64,000 bases of DNA, from NCBI GenBank assembly GCA_014305285.1, contig JACRSG010000004.1, positions 1 through 64,000 of the forward strand. The letters are read 5' to 3'. Positions 1 through 8,707 of the stretch are shown one piece after another. The stretch's first letter is position 1. Each line of letters starts with the position of its first letter. The notes beneath the pieces were generated by a model. That model had not been told where the DNA came from. It worked only from the letters and a program-made list of their open reading frames with translations, and made no database searches. Source of the stretch: Campylobacter jejuni. GTDB taxonomy: Bacteria; Campylobacterota; Campylobacteria; Campylobacterales; Campylobacteraceae. A program made the position numbers and the translations under genes.

Positions 1-32
1 ATTACATATAAAAACAAATTTTTTCCTAAAAA

Positions 33-83
33 AGCTTTTTTTTACTAAGTTGGTACTAAAATACCTTTTTTAACTAAAAAGCT
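33..83. other. difH: candidate difH (XerH recombination site)
   Basis: This is an imperfect inverted repeat lying 27 bp upstream of the xerH start. Outer arms AGCTTTTT (33-40) and AAAAAGCT (76-83) flank an inner pair GGTA (52-55) and TACC (62-65) separated by a 6-bp centre, the spacing expected for strand exchange by a tyrosine recombinase. XerH systems of Campylobacterota use a single recombinase and a dif-like site; adjacency to the recombinase gene supports the call. I do not remember the published C. jejuni difH sequence precisely enough to match it base by base, so the exact borders are inferred. It could alternatively be an operator or part of the xerH promoter region. Confidence 0.5.
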
Positions 84-110
84 AAAAATTTTAAATTTAG
101 GAAAAGTTTT

Positions 111-1175
111 ATGAAATACCCTTTAGATTATGAAGAAAATTTTGAAAAATCATTCTTATTTTGGCTGGCAAAATATGTAAAATTTAAACTCAACTCGCTA
201 TCTAATAAAGAATTAAAAAATCCACAAGCTCTAGCAGAAGTTAATTTTGCTCTTACAAAAGGTGTAAAAAATATTGAAGAACTTGACGCCCTAGTAAAAA
301 AAGCAAGAAATGCTGGATTAAGTGGGATTAATACTTATTTTAATCCCTTAAAAAAAACATTTGAATATTTAAATTTTTACAAACTTTACTCTTTGAAACA
401 GATTGATGAAGAACTTATTGTAGAAGTTTTAGCAAGTATAACAGGTGCTTTATCAGATGCAAGTAAAAAAAATTACCGTATTGCTGTGATTAATTTTTTT
501 GATTTTTTAGACAAGCAAAACGAAGAAGACCAAAAAGCACATATTTTTGATATCAATCTTAAAAATTGGGCAGGTATAACAGGCTCTAAAGGAGTAAAAT
601 TGCCTGAATTTATGAGCGAAGAAGAGCTTAAAAAATTTCTTCATGCTATTGAAAATGCAGATTTTAGAAACAATACCATACGCAATAAACTTATTATTAA
701 AATCATCATTTTTACAGGCATACGGGTAAGCGAAGCTATCAATATCAAAATGGGTGATATTAGCGAAGAAAACAATCTTTATATCATAAAAATAAGGGCT
801 AAAGGCAATAAATATCGTGTTGTAATGATAAAAAAAGAACTTATTTATGATTTGCTTAAAAATGTAAGTATTAATTATATGAGTAAAGACGCCCTACTTT
901 TCGTCAATAAAAAAGGCACTCCACTTACCCAATCTTATATCAGTCGCATAGTAGAACAGCTTTTGTTTCGTGCAGGAATTCGCAAGCAAAAAAATGGTGC
1001 CCACATGTTGCGTCATACTTTTGCCACCCTACTTTATAAAAAGCAAAAAGATTTAGTTTTAGTTCAGGAAGCTTTAGGGCATGCAAGTTTAAATACTTCA
1101 AGAATTTACACCCATTTTGATAATGACAAATTAAAACTTGCCGCACAGGTTGCAAAGGAATTAAATGACTCTTGA
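111..1175 (+). CDS. xerH: XerH tyrosine recombinase
   Basis: Site-specific tyrosine recombinase that resolves chromosome dimers at dif in Campylobacterota, normally activated by FtsK. The 354-residue length fits XerH rather than the roughly 300-residue XerC/XerD. An N-terminal core-binding region (about 1-165) precedes the catalytic domain. The catalytic set is visible: R205 in TGIR, a beta-hairpin lysine near K231, H298 and R301 in HMLRHTFAT, H324 in LGHAS, and the nucleophile Y333 in RIYTH. The ATG follows an AGGA ribosome site. Its end overlaps the start of pabB by 11 bp, so the two are probably co-transcribed. The candidate recombination site lies directly upstream. Confidence 0.93.
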   Translation: MKYPLDYEENFEKSFLFWLAKYVKFKLNSLSNKELKNPQALAEVNFALTKGVKNIEELDALVKKARNAGLSGINTYFNPLKKTFEYLNFYKLYSLKQIDEELIVEVLASITGALSDASKKNYRIAVINFFDFLDKQNEEDQKAHIFDINLKNWAGITGSKGVKLPEFMSEEELKKFLHAIENADFRNNTIRNKLIIKIIIFTGIRVSEAINIKMGDISEENNLYIIKIRAKGNKYRVVMIKKELIYDLLKNVSINYMSKDALLFVNKKGTPLTQSYISRIVEQLLFRAGIRKQKNGAHMLRHTFATLLYKKQKDLVLVQEALGHASLNTSRIYTHFDNDKLKLAAQVAKELNDS

Positions 1176-2949
1176 AAACTACGCTGTTTTTGGCAAATAT
1201 TTTTACCATGATTTGAAAACAACTTTAAAAGCCTTTAATCATAAAGAAAGCAAAAAATGCTTTAAATTTATAGAAAAACATAAAAATGATTTTTATATTT
1301 TAATGTTTGCTGATTATGAGTTTTATAGATATTTTCAAGATAAAAATTTCACAAGTAAAAAAGCTTATTTATCTATATTTGGTTTTGAAAAAAGAAAAAA
1401 ATTTCAAAAAGAAAATATCGATGAAGAAAAATTTATTCCTGAATTTATAAATTTTTTAGATCAAGATAATTATAGAAAAAATTTTATCAAAGTTAAAGAG
1501 GCAATTTCTAAAGGAAGGGTTTATCAAATCAATCTCACTCAAAATTTTAAATTTTGTAGCAAAATGGATTCTTTTGAACTTTTTAAATTTTTACTTTCTA
1601 GGCAAGATACTGAATTTAAAGCTTTTGTAAAAGACGAGAAAAGAGAAATTTTATCCTTCTCTCCTGAACTTTTTTTCAAAACCAAAAAAAGAAAAATATT
1701 TACAAAACCTATGAAAGGTACAATTAAGTGTGATAAAGATCCTATAAAAGATGAAGAAAATAAAATTTTCTTGCAAAATGATACAAAAAATCTTAGCGAA
1801 AATGTTATGATTTGCGATCTTTTGCGTAATGATCTTTCAAAAATCATCACAAAAAAAAGTTTAAAAACCAAACTTTTTGAAATTCAAAGCCACCTTACTT
1901 TACATCAAATGACTTCAAGCGTACAAGGAAAACTTAAAAAAAATATTTCTTTATATCAAATTTTTAAAGCTCTTTTTCCTTGTGGTTCTATCACAGGTGC
2001 TCCAAAACTTGAAAGTATTAAATTTATCAAAGAATTAGAACAAAGAGATCGTGGTATTTACTGTGGAACTATAGGTTTAATACATAAAAATAAAAATAAA
2101 TTTAGTGTAGCGATACGCACCTTAGAAAAACAAGACGAAATTTATACTTATAGCACCGGTAGTGGTTTGGTTTGGGACTCAAATTTAAAAGATGAATTTG
2201 AAGAATTAAAACTTAAAAGTGCAATCTTAAACCCTTGTGATTTTCATCTTTTTGAAACTATGTATTTTAAAAATTCTCAAATTTTATTTTTAAAAAAACA
2301 TTTGTTAAGGCTTATAAATTCAGCTCTTAAATTTAATTTTAACACTCACAAAATCTTTAAAGATTTTGATAATATTTTAAATCAAAAAAGTTCTTATAAA
2401 GAATATCACAATCTTACACTTTTTAAACTCGATGAAAAAATTTTTCACAAAAAACACTCTTTATTTTATAACTTTCCTCTGCCCTTTAAAAATCCGCATA
2501 AAGAAGGAATTTTAAAACTTGTTTTATATAAAGATGGAAAATACGAATTTCAACAAAGCACCTTAAAGCAAAATTCAAATAATATTTTACTTTTAAGCGA
2601 TGAGAAAATTAACTCAAAAAGTGATAATCTCTATCATAAAAGCTCTTTACGTACTTTTTACAATCAATACTCACACAAATGGCAGCAAAACTTATGTTAT
2701 GACATAGCTTTTTTTAATGAAAAAGATGAACTTTGCGAAGGAACAAGAACCAATTTCATCTTAGAAAAAAACGCTCAATTTTATACTCCACAAATTCAAA
2801 GCGGTATGTTAAATGGCGTATATAGAAATTTCTTAATCAATCTTGGTTTGATAAAAGAAAAAACATTATTTAAACAAGATTTATTTGAAGCAGAAAATAT
2901 TTATTGCATTAACTCTGTGCGTGGCTTAAAAAAGGTAAAATTACAATGA
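1165..2949 (+). CDS. pabB: bifunctional aminodeoxychorismate synthase component I / aminodeoxychorismate lyase
   Basis: Two-domain enzyme of p-aminobenzoate synthesis for folate. Residues about 75-350 are a chorismate-binding domain with the family signatures GRVYQINLTQ, FSPELFF, PMKGT, LRNDLSKI, CGSITGAPK, YCGTIG and GSGLVWDS. Residues about 360-594 resemble a fold-type IV PLP lyase (PabC): FETMYF at its start, the probable PLP lysine K492 in YHKSSLR, then EGTRTNF and QSGMLNGVYR. The fusion makes a separate pabC unnecessary. The ATG lies inside the end of xerH, and the stop overlaps pabA as ATGA, suggesting translational coupling to its glutaminase partner. Annotated in some genomes simply as pabB; trpE-like use is unlikely because of the lyase fusion. 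Confidence 0.9.
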   Translation: MTLENYAVFGKYFYHDLKTTLKAFNHKESKKCFKFIEKHKNDFYILMFADYEFYRYFQDKNFTSKKAYLSIFGFEKRKKFQKENIDEEKFIPEFINFLDQDNYRKNFIKVKEAISKGRVYQINLTQNFKFCSKMDSFELFKFLLSRQDTEFKAFVKDEKREILSFSPELFFKTKKRKIFTKPMKGTIKCDKDPIKDEENKIFLQNDTKNLSENVMICDLLRNDLSKIITKKSLKTKLFEIQSHLTLHQMTSSVQGKLKKNISLYQIFKALFPCGSITGAPKLESIKFIKELEQRDRGIYCGTIGLIHKNKNKFSVAIRTLEKQDEIYTYSTGSGLVWDSNLKDEFEELKLKSAILNPCDFHLFETMYFKNSQILFLKKHLLRLINSALKFNFNTHKIFKDFDNILNQKSSYKEYHNLTLFKLDEKIFHKKHSLFYNFPLPFKNPHKEGILKLVLYKDGKYEFQQSTLKQNSNNILLLSDEKINSKSDNLYHKSSLRTFYNQYSHKWQQNLCYDIAFFNEKDELCEGTRTNFILEKNAQFYTPQIQSGMLNGVYRNFLINLGLIKEKTLFKQDLFEAENIYCINSVRGLKKVKLQ

Positions 2950-3512
2950 AAAAAATTTTATTTATAGATAATTATGATTCTTTTAGTTATACCATCATTT
3001 ATTATCTTAAAGAACTTGGTTTTGAATGCAAAGTGATAAAAAATGATGCCTTTAAAAAAGTCAAAGAATTAAAAAAATTTGATTTTACTCATCTTATCAT
3101 CTCTCCTGGCCCTCATTCTCCTAAGGAATCTAAATTAAGCTTAAAAGCGATCAAATATTTTAAAAAAAATAAAAAAATTTTAGGTATATGCTTAGGACAT
3201 CAGTGTATAGCTGAAGTTTTTGGTGGTAGGGTTTCTAAAATGCAAAATCCTATGCATGGTAAAATTTCTAAACTTTATTTTAAAAAAGATCCTATTTTTA
3301 AGGGTGTAAAAAAAGAAATTACAATTTGCTTGTATCATTCTTTGCATATTAGCTCTATGCCTAAAAAATGTAAAATTTTAGCTCACAATTCAGAAAATAT
3401 CATTATGGCAATCAAACATAAAAAATATCCTATTTATGGATTGCAATTTCATCCTGAAGCAGTTTTAACCCAAAAAGGCAAAAAAATACTTAAAAATTTT
3501 ATGAAACTTTAG
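2946..3512 (+). CDS. pabA: aminodeoxychorismate synthase glutaminase component (PabA)
   Basis: Class I glutamine amidotransferase subunit that supplies ammonia to PabB. The triad is present: C82 in GICLGHQ, and H169 and E171 in QFHPEAV. The N-terminus has the typical FIDNYDSFSY motif, and the oxyanion-hole loop SPGP is near residue 53. The length of 188 residues is normal for PabA/TrpG. The start overlaps the pabB stop by 4 bp. PabA and TrpG cannot be separated by motif alone; the direct linkage to a PabB-PabC fusion favours the folate role. No strong terminator is obvious after the stop codon. Confidence 0.88.
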   Translation: MKKILFIDNYDSFSYTIIYYLKELGFECKVIKNDAFKKVKELKKFDFTHLIISPGPHSPKESKLSLKAIKYFKKNKKILGICLGHQCIAEVFGGRVSKMQNPMHGKISKLYFKKDPIFKGVKKEITICLYHSLHISSMPKKCKILAHNSENIIMAIKHKKYPIYGLQFHPEAVLTQKGKKILKNFMKL

Positions 3513-3582
3513 TCTTTTTTGCATTTAAAATATAAATATGAAAATCTAAAATAAAATATCCTTAAAATAATTATCATTAATA

Positions 3583-3609
3583 TAAATTTATAAATAAAAA
3601 AACCGATAA
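3583..3609 (+). promoter_or_regulatory. sigma-28 (FliA) promoter
   Basis: TAAATTTA at 3583-3590, an 11-bp spacer and ACCGATAA at 3602-3609 match the flagellar sigma-28 consensus TAAAGTTT-N11-GCCGATAA, with exact spacing and the key CGAT core. It lies 29 bp upstream of the ATG of the degraded FlxA-like gene. The promoter looks intact even though the gene does not. Confidence 0.75.
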
Positions 3610-3638
3610 CAATATAAATTAATTTAAAAAGATTTAAG

Positions 3639-4073
3639 ATGAAAATAGATACTTTGACAAAAAATTTTAGCAATTATCAAACACAAATAAACAAAGACAA
3701 TGATTTGGTAAGTAATGTTCATAGCGACAATGTGGTTAAAATTCAAAATTTCAGATGAAGCAAGAAGTTTAAAGTCAAACAAATTCAAAAAATGAAAAAG
3801 AATATGAAATCAAAGTAAGTCAAGAAAAAATAGAAAACCACAAAGACCAAAATTCCATTCATTCAAAATAGCAAAGGTGGCGTAAATCCCGCATTAGAGG
3901 CTTTAATAGCAAAATTAGCTGAAATTTTAGCTAAAATTGCAGAACTTACTCAAAAAATGACAAACGCTAACGAACAAATGAAAACGACATTTCAAAAACA
4001 AATTGATGTGCTAAAATCTCAAGCAGATGTAATTCAAGCTCAAATTCAAGAACTCCAAAACCAACAAGCTTGA
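3639..4073 (+). pseudogene. frameshifted FlxA-like coiled-coil gene
   Basis: The remnant begins at ATG 3639 (MKIDTLTKNF) and hits TGA at 3756 after 39 codons. Plausible coding continues in the next frame (SDEARSL, from 3751), then in the third frame (SQTNSKNEKEYEIKV, 3773-3871), then returns to the first frame (NSKGGVNPALEALIAKL, 3867) to a stop at 4071-4073. At least two and probably three indels are therefore needed to restore one product of about 140 residues. The C-terminal part is an Ala/Gln/Leu-rich coiled coil reminiscent of FlxA-like proteins, and the sigma-28 promoter fits a flagellum-co-expressed role. The family assignment is tentative. The stretch from 3513 to 3582 holds nothing else that I recognise. 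Confidence 0.65.
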
Positions 4074-4098
4074 TTATATTTTTTCAAAAGTTTAAGAA

Positions 4099-4107
4099 TG
4101 CTATAAT
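4099..4107 (+). promoter_or_regulatory. extended -10 promoter of murA
   Basis: TGCTATAAT, an extended -10 element with the TATAAT at 4102-4107, lies 31 bp upstream of the murA ATG. Campylobacter sigma-70 promoters rely on this element rather than a -35 box. An AAGGA ribosome site follows just before the ATG. Confidence 0.7.
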
Positions 4108-4138
4108 GATGCATTTTTAAACTTTTTCAAGGAAAAAT

Positions 4139-5395
4139 ATGACTTATTTAGAAATCGAAGACACAAATCATCTAAGCGGAAATGTTACAATAAGCGGAGC
4201 AAAAAATGCTGCCCTACCCTTGATCGTTTCAAGCATACTTGCTAAAAATGAAGTAAAAATAAACAATGTTCCTAATGTTGCTGATATAAAAACTCTTATA
4301 TCTTTGCTAGAAAATTTAGGAGCTAAGGTCAATTTTCAAAACAATAGTGCTTTATTAGACACAAACACTCTTAATCAAACCATAGCTAAATATGACATTG
4401 TGCGTAAAATGCGTGCTTCTATACTTACTCTAGGGCCTTTGCTTGCTCGTTTTGGGCATTGTGAAGTATCTTTGCCTGGTGGATGTGCCATAGGACAAAG
4501 ACCTATTGATTTACATCTTTTAGCCTTGGAAAAAATGGGGGCAAATATACAAATTAAACAAGGCTATGTCGTAGCTAGTGGAAATTTAAAAGGCAATGAA
4601 ATTCTTTTTGATAAAATCACGGTTACAGGTAGTGAAAACATCATCATGGCAGCAGCTTTAGCCAAAGGTAAAACCAAGCTCTTAAATGTTGCAAAAGAAC
4701 CCGAAGTAGTTCAACTTTGCGAAGTTTTAAAAGACGCAGGACTTGAAATCAAAGGCATAGGTACAGATGAACTTGAAATTTATGGTAGTGATGGAGAACT
4801 TTTGGAATTTAAAGAATTTAGCGTTATACCTGATAGAATTGAGGCAGGAACTTATCTTTGTGCAGGGGCTATTACAAATTCTAAAATCACTTTAGATAAA
4901 GTTAATGCTTCACATTTAAGTGCAGTTTTAGCAAAACTTCATCAAATGGGTTTTGAAACTTTGATTAAAGAAGACAGTATCACCCTACTTCCTGCCAAAG
5001 AAATTAAACCTGTAGAAATCATGACAAGCGAATATCCAGGCTTTCCAACCGATATGCAAGCACAGTTTATGGCACTAGCTTTAAAGGCTAATGGAACTAG
5101 TATTATCGATGAAAGACTATTTGAAAATCGTTTTATGCATGTAAGCGAACTTTTAAGAATGGGTGCGGATATTAAACTAAATGGTCATATTGCTACTATA
5201 GTAGGCGGAAAAGAACTTAATGCGGCCGATGTTATGGCTACAGATTTGCGTGCTTCTTCAGCTCTTATCTTAGCAGCTCTTGCGGCTAAAGGTACAAGCA
5301 AAGTCCATAGGATTTATCATCTTGATAGGGGTTATGAAAATTTGGAACAGAAATTTAAAGGTTTAAATGTGAAAATCACAAGGCTTGAAGAATGA
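4139..5395 (+). CDS. murA: UDP-N-acetylglucosamine 1-carboxyvinyltransferase (MurA)
   Basis: Catalyses the first committed step of peptidoglycan synthesis, transferring enolpyruvate from PEP to UDP-GlcNAc in the cytoplasm. The 418-residue length is standard. Visible landmarks are K22 in GAKNAALP, R92 in RKMRAS, and the catalytic loop [10 protein letters not shown] with C116, the residue alkylated by fosfomycin in sensitive enzymes (cysteine is retained here). The C-terminal [14 protein letters not shown] motif is also typical. The gene has its own extended -10 promoter and overlaps moeA by 4 bp (ATGA), so moeA is probably co-translated. Confidence 0.97.
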   Translation: MTYLEIEDTNHLSGNVTISGAKNAALPLIVSSILAKNEVKINNVPNVADIKTLISLLENLGAKVNFQNNSALLDTNTLNQTIAKYDIVRKMRASILTLGPLLARFGHCEVSLPGGCAIGQRPIDLHLLALEKMGANIQIKQGYVVASGNLKGNEILFDKITVTGSENIIMAAALAKGKTKLLNVAKEPEVVQLCEVLKDAGLEIKGIGTDELEIYGSDGELLEFKEFSVIPDRIEAGTYLCAGAITNSKITLDKVNASHLSAVLAKLHQMGFETLIKEDSITLLPAKEIKPVEIMTSEYPGFPTDMQAQFMALALKANGTSIIDERLFENRFMHVSELLRMGADIKLNGHIATIVGGKELNAADVMATDLRASSALILAALAAKGTSKVHRIYHLDRGYENLEQKFKGLNVKITRLEE

Positions 5396-6552
5396 AAAAT
5401 ATCTTTGAAACCTTAAAAGACTTAGAAAATCAAATTTCATGCTTAAATGAAAGTGAGCTTATTAGCCTTGAAAAAGCAAAGGATAGAATTTTAGCTAAAG
5501 ATTTATACGCTAGAAAAAATCTACCAAGTTTTGATAATACTGCTCTTGATGGTTATGCTTTTAATTATGATAATATAAATGAGCCTTTAGAGATTAAAGG
5601 TACTATTTTTGCAGGAGATAAAAATTTTTATACAGTTGCTAAAAATGAATGCTATAAAATCATGACAGGGGCTAAAATGCCCACAAATGCTGATACTATC
5701 TTAATGCTAGAAGATGAATACATAGAAGAAAATAAACTCATCATTAAAAAAGCTCCTAAACAATACAATGCTTATCGCTACAAAGGTGAAGAGTTAAAAA
5801 AAGGAGAGCTTTTGCTTCAAAAAGGCACTAAACTTAATGATAGACATATCGCCCTACTTGCTTCTCAAGGACTTTATAAAATAGAAGTCATAAGAAAAAT
5901 TCGCATTGGAATTTTTTCAAGTGGAAATGAGCTTAAAGAACCTTGGCAAGAATGCAATGAAGAAAGTATTTATAATGCTAATGCTTTACCTTTACTAACC
6001 ATGCTTAAAGACGCTTCTTATTTGGGTATTATTAAAGATGATTTTAAAAGCACTAAAGAGGCTTTAGAAAATGCAAATTTTGATCTTTTAATCACTTCCG
6101 GTGGAGCAAGTGTAGGAGAGGCTGATTTTATGGAAAAAGCCTTAGATGAGCTAGATTTTACTCCACTTTTTAAAGGTTTAAAAGCACGTCCTGCAAAACC
6201 TACTAAGCTTTATCAAAAGGATAAAAATTTTGTATTGATTTTACCAGGAAATCCTATGGCAGCTTATCTTTCTTGTTTTATTTTTGCTAAAAAAATTATT
6301 GCTTTATTAAGTGGAAATCTAGAAAATCCTTTAAAATTTCATGCCAAAATGGGCATAGATTTAAAGCTTAAAAATGGAAGAAATAATCTCATCTTGGGAA
6401 ATTTAGAAAAAGATATTTTTACACCATTTAATCAAAACAAATTTGGCTCTGGTATGATACTTCCACTTGTTAAAAGTGAGTTTTTGTTTATAAGCGAAGA
6501 AAATACGAGCGAATTAAAAAAAGGTGATGAAATCACGCTTTTAAAAATATAA
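5392..6552 (+). CDS. moeA: molybdopterin molybdenumtransferase MoeA
   Basis: Inserts molybdate into adenylylated molybdopterin to give molybdenum cofactor, needed for enzymes such as formate and nitrate reductases. The 386 residues contain the expected MoeA motifs: DNTALDGYA near residue 48, [12 protein letters not shown] near 93, GIFSSGNEL near 174, the MogA-like nucleotide motif [12 protein letters not shown] near 234, and LPGNPMAA near 283. The ATG overlaps the murA stop. The stop codon enters a perfect hairpin that is a likely terminator. C. jejuni can carry more than one moeA-like gene; I cannot tell here which paralogue this is. Confidence 0.9.
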   Translation: MKNIFETLKDLENQISCLNESELISLEKAKDRILAKDLYARKNLPSFDNTALDGYAFNYDNINEPLEIKGTIFAGDKNFYTVAKNECYKIMTGAKMPTNADTILMLEDEYIEENKLIIKKAPKQYNAYRYKGEELKKGELLLQKGTKLNDRHIALLASQGLYKIEVIRKIRIGIFSSGNELKEPWQECNEESIYNANALPLLTMLKDASYLGIIKDDFKSTKEALENANFDLLITSGGASVGEADFMEKALDELDFTPLFKGLKARPAKPTKLYQKDKNFVLILPGNPMAAYLSCFIFAKKIIALLSGNLENPLKFHAKMGIDLKLKNGRNNLILGNLEKDIFTPFNQNKFGSGMILPLVKSEFLFISEENTSELKKGDEITLLKI

Positions 6553-6575
6553 TGTTTGTGTTTTTCACAAACATT
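6551..6575. terminator. bidirectional hairpin terminator between moeA and lepB
   Basis: A perfect 10-bp stem, AATGTTTGTG (6551-6560) and CACAAACATT (6566-6575), has a five-T loop. It overlaps the stop codons of the converging moeA and lepB genes. The flank is T-rich in the minus direction (ATATTTTTAA), so termination of lepB is the stronger case; the plus side has only a weak T run. Confidence 0.65.
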
Positions 6576-7422
6576 AGCTTAATTTATCCTCATCATCATG
6601 ATCATGGATATATTGTTCATCATTTTCCAAGGTATCAACAAAACGTCCTATTCTTTCCCAACGAACATTTTTATCTTTATCCCAAGAGAAATATACAAAC
6701 CAAGGTTTACCTACTATCAATCTATAAGGAACAGAACCCCAAAAACGACTATCATAAGAATAATCACGATTATCACCCATCATGAAATATTCATTTTCAG
6801 CTATATCAAAAACATAAGCATTTCCACCACTAAAACCTATATGATTTCCAAGTTCTTTAATATAAGTTGGAGACATAGCAAAATCACCTATGCTAAGAAA
6901 GCGTAAAATATCATTTTCTATATCTTTTTTTGGATCATAATGAATACCTTTTTGTTTATAAGGCTCTTTTACATAAATTTGTCCTCCAAGAGTGACAAGA
7001 TCATTTGGATAATGTTCTTTCATAAAATCATCACCTTCATGCATTCTTACATAAAGTGTTTTATTTGCATAAACTATCCTATCTCCCCCAGTGCCTACAC
7101 AACGCTTTACAAAGTGTTCTTTTTCATTCCTAGGATTTCTAAAGACAACTATATCTCCTCTTTGAGGTCCTTGTGCTTTTATCAAATGCCCATCTTTATT
7201 AAAATCCGGCAAAACAGGAATTTCCAACCAAGGAATATGAGGGGTTGGGATACCGTAGCTAAATTTTTTAACAAATAAAAAATCTCCCACCAGTAAGGTG
7301 TTTTTCATAGAACCAGAGGGGATAACAAAAGCTTGTATAAAGAAAAAAATCACCAAAAGAACAATAACTACAGTTCCAGTCCAAGACTGCGAAAATTTAT
7401 ATAACTTCTTTAAAATTTCCAT
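6574..7422 (-). CDS. lepB: signal peptidase I
   Basis: Membrane serine protease that removes signal peptides from Sec-exported proteins. One transmembrane segment (about residues 16-34) precedes the catalytic Ser-Lys dyad: S38 in PSGSMKNTLL and K106 in EHFVKRCVG. The later conserved box MGDNRDYSYDSRFWG is near residue 216. At 282 residues it is normal for this phylum. The ATG is preceded by AGGA. It starts 9 bp after folD, so the two form a minus-strand operon, and it converges on moeA with a shared terminator. Also known as lepP in Campylobacter annotations. Confidence 0.95.
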   Translation of the reverse strand: MEILKKLYKFSQSWTGTVVIVLLVIFFFIQAFVIPSGSMKNTLLVGDFLFVKKFSYGIPTPHIPWLEIPVLPDFNKDGHLIKAQGPQRGDIVVFRNPRNEKEHFVKRCVGTGGDRIVYANKTLYVRMHEGDDFMKEHYPNDLVTLGGQIYVKEPYKQKGIHYDPKKDIENDILRFLSIGDFAMSPTYIKELGNHIGFSGGNAYVFDIAENEYFMMGDNRDYSYDSRFWGSVPYRLIVGKPWFVYFSWDKDKNVRWERIGRFVDTLENDEQYIHDHDDEDKLS

Positions 7423-7431
7423 AAATTTTTC

Positions 7432-8280
7432 CTAATTAAGTCTATTTCTAGCAGATTTAACTGTATTTTCTAAAAGCATCGCTATAGTCATAGAACCTAC
7501 TCCACCTGGAACAGGAGTTATATAACTAGATTTTTTAGATACCTCTTCAAAATCTACATCTCCAACTATCTTTCCACTTTCAAGGCGATTAATTCCAACA
7601 TCAACAACAATCACTCCTTCTTTTACCATATCCGATCGAAGCAAATTCACACAACCTGCTGCCACTATAATCAAATCAGCTTGTCTAGTATAAAGGCTCA
7701 AATCTCTGGTTTTAATATGACAAACGCTCACCGTAGCTCCAGCATTTAAAAGCATAGTAGCCATAGGACGACCTACTATATTTGAAGCACCTATAATCAC
7801 AGCGTCTTTTCGTTCTAAGTCAATTTCATATGCCTTTAAAAGCTTCATAACTCCAAGCGGGGTACAAGGCAAAAATCCACTTTCTAAGCCTAAATTTAAA
7901 TATCCTACATTAATAGGATGAAAGCCATCAACATCTTTACTACTTATAATGCTTTCAAGTACTAGATCTTTACAAATATGAGTAGGTAAAGGAAGTTGAA
8001 CCAAAATTCCATGAACACTATCATCGTGATTTAAAGTATTAATCAATGCTAAAAGTTCATTTTGTGTAGTATTTTCATTAAGATGATAAACTAAAGATTT
8101 AATTCCACATTCTTCACAGGCTTTAGCCTTAGATTTTACATAAGTTTGACTTGCAACATTATCTCCAACCAAGATAACAGCTAAACAGCTTTCAATCCCT
8201 TTGCTTTTTAAAAATTGACTTTTTTCTTTTAATTCTTCTTTGATTTTTGCGCTTAAAGCTTTACCATCAAGCAAAGTCAT
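7432..8280 (-). CDS. folD: methylenetetrahydrofolate dehydrogenase / cyclohydrolase FolD
   Basis: Bifunctional cytosolic enzyme converting 5,10-methylene-THF to 10-formyl-THF. Y47 and K51 in the SQTYVKSKAKACEE segment are the active-site pair. VQLPLP, KDVDGFHP, the NADP-binding GASNIVGRPMA and PVPGGVGSMT follow in the usual order. The length of 282 residues is standard. The start is supported by an AGAAGGAA ribosome site. It heads a two-gene unit with lepB and is divergent from the cytochrome-hemL operon across 79 bp. Confidence 0.96.
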   Translation of the reverse strand: MTLLDGKALSAKIKEELKEKSQFLKSKGIESCLAVILVGDNVASQTYVKSKAKACEECGIKSLVYHLNENTTQNELLALINTLNHDDSVHGILVQLPLPTHICKDLVLESIISSKDVDGFHPINVGYLNLGLESGFLPCTPLGVMKLLKAYEIDLERKDAVIIGASNIVGRPMATMLLNAGATVSVCHIKTRDLSLYTRQADLIIVAAGCVNLLRSDMVKEGVIVVDVGINRLESGKIVGDVDFEEVSKKSSYITPVPGGVGSMTIAMLLENTVKSARNRLN

Positions 8281-8359
8281 TATTTTCCTTCTATCAATTT
8301 AATCACTTTTTTAAAGTAAAAATTGTATCATATTAAAACTTCATTAACAAGGTGAAACT

Positions 8360-8707
8360 TTGAAAATTGTTTTAATGTTTTTTTTATTTAGTATTAGTCT
8401 TTTTGGTGCTGATTTTATCACTCTTAAAGAATACTCTAAAATGCTTTATGAAAATCCAAGGGGTATTAGCTGTAAAGAATGTCATGGATCAGACGGAAGT
8501 GAACAAATTTTAGGATATTATATGAAAAATGGCATTAAAACAGCTTATAAAGTTCCAAGTATACAAAATCTTAGTTTTGAGAATTTTAAAAATTCTCTTA
8601 ATCAGAGTAAAGATGCAAAATCAATCATGCCAAATTACTCTTTAACAAATGATGAAATTGCAACTTTATATAATTACATCAAGCAATTTAGCAAGGAAGA
8701 AAAATGA
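8360..8707 (+). CDS. periplasmic single-haem cytochrome c family protein
   Basis: A 115-residue protein with an N-terminal signal peptide (about residues 1-17, [17 protein letters not shown]) and one haem-binding motif CKECH (C38, C41, H42). A methionine in SIMPNYSLT towards the C-terminus is a plausible sixth haem ligand. The start is TTG at 8360, supported by the AAGGTG ribosome site and by the signal peptide. Its stop overlaps hemL by 4 bp, tying it to tetrapyrrole synthesis. The electron-transfer partner is unknown. Confidence 0.85.
   Translation: MKIVLMFFLFSISLFGADFITLKEYSKMLYENPRGISCKECHGSDGSEQILGYYMKNGIKTAYKVPSIQNLSFENFKNSLNQSKDAKSIMPNYSLTNDEIATLYNYIKQFSKEEK

Noticed and set aside
6552-7278. 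Several open frames on the + strand opposite lepB
   Set aside because: They lie entirely antisense to a well-supported signal peptidase gene, have low-complexity translations and no ribosome sites.
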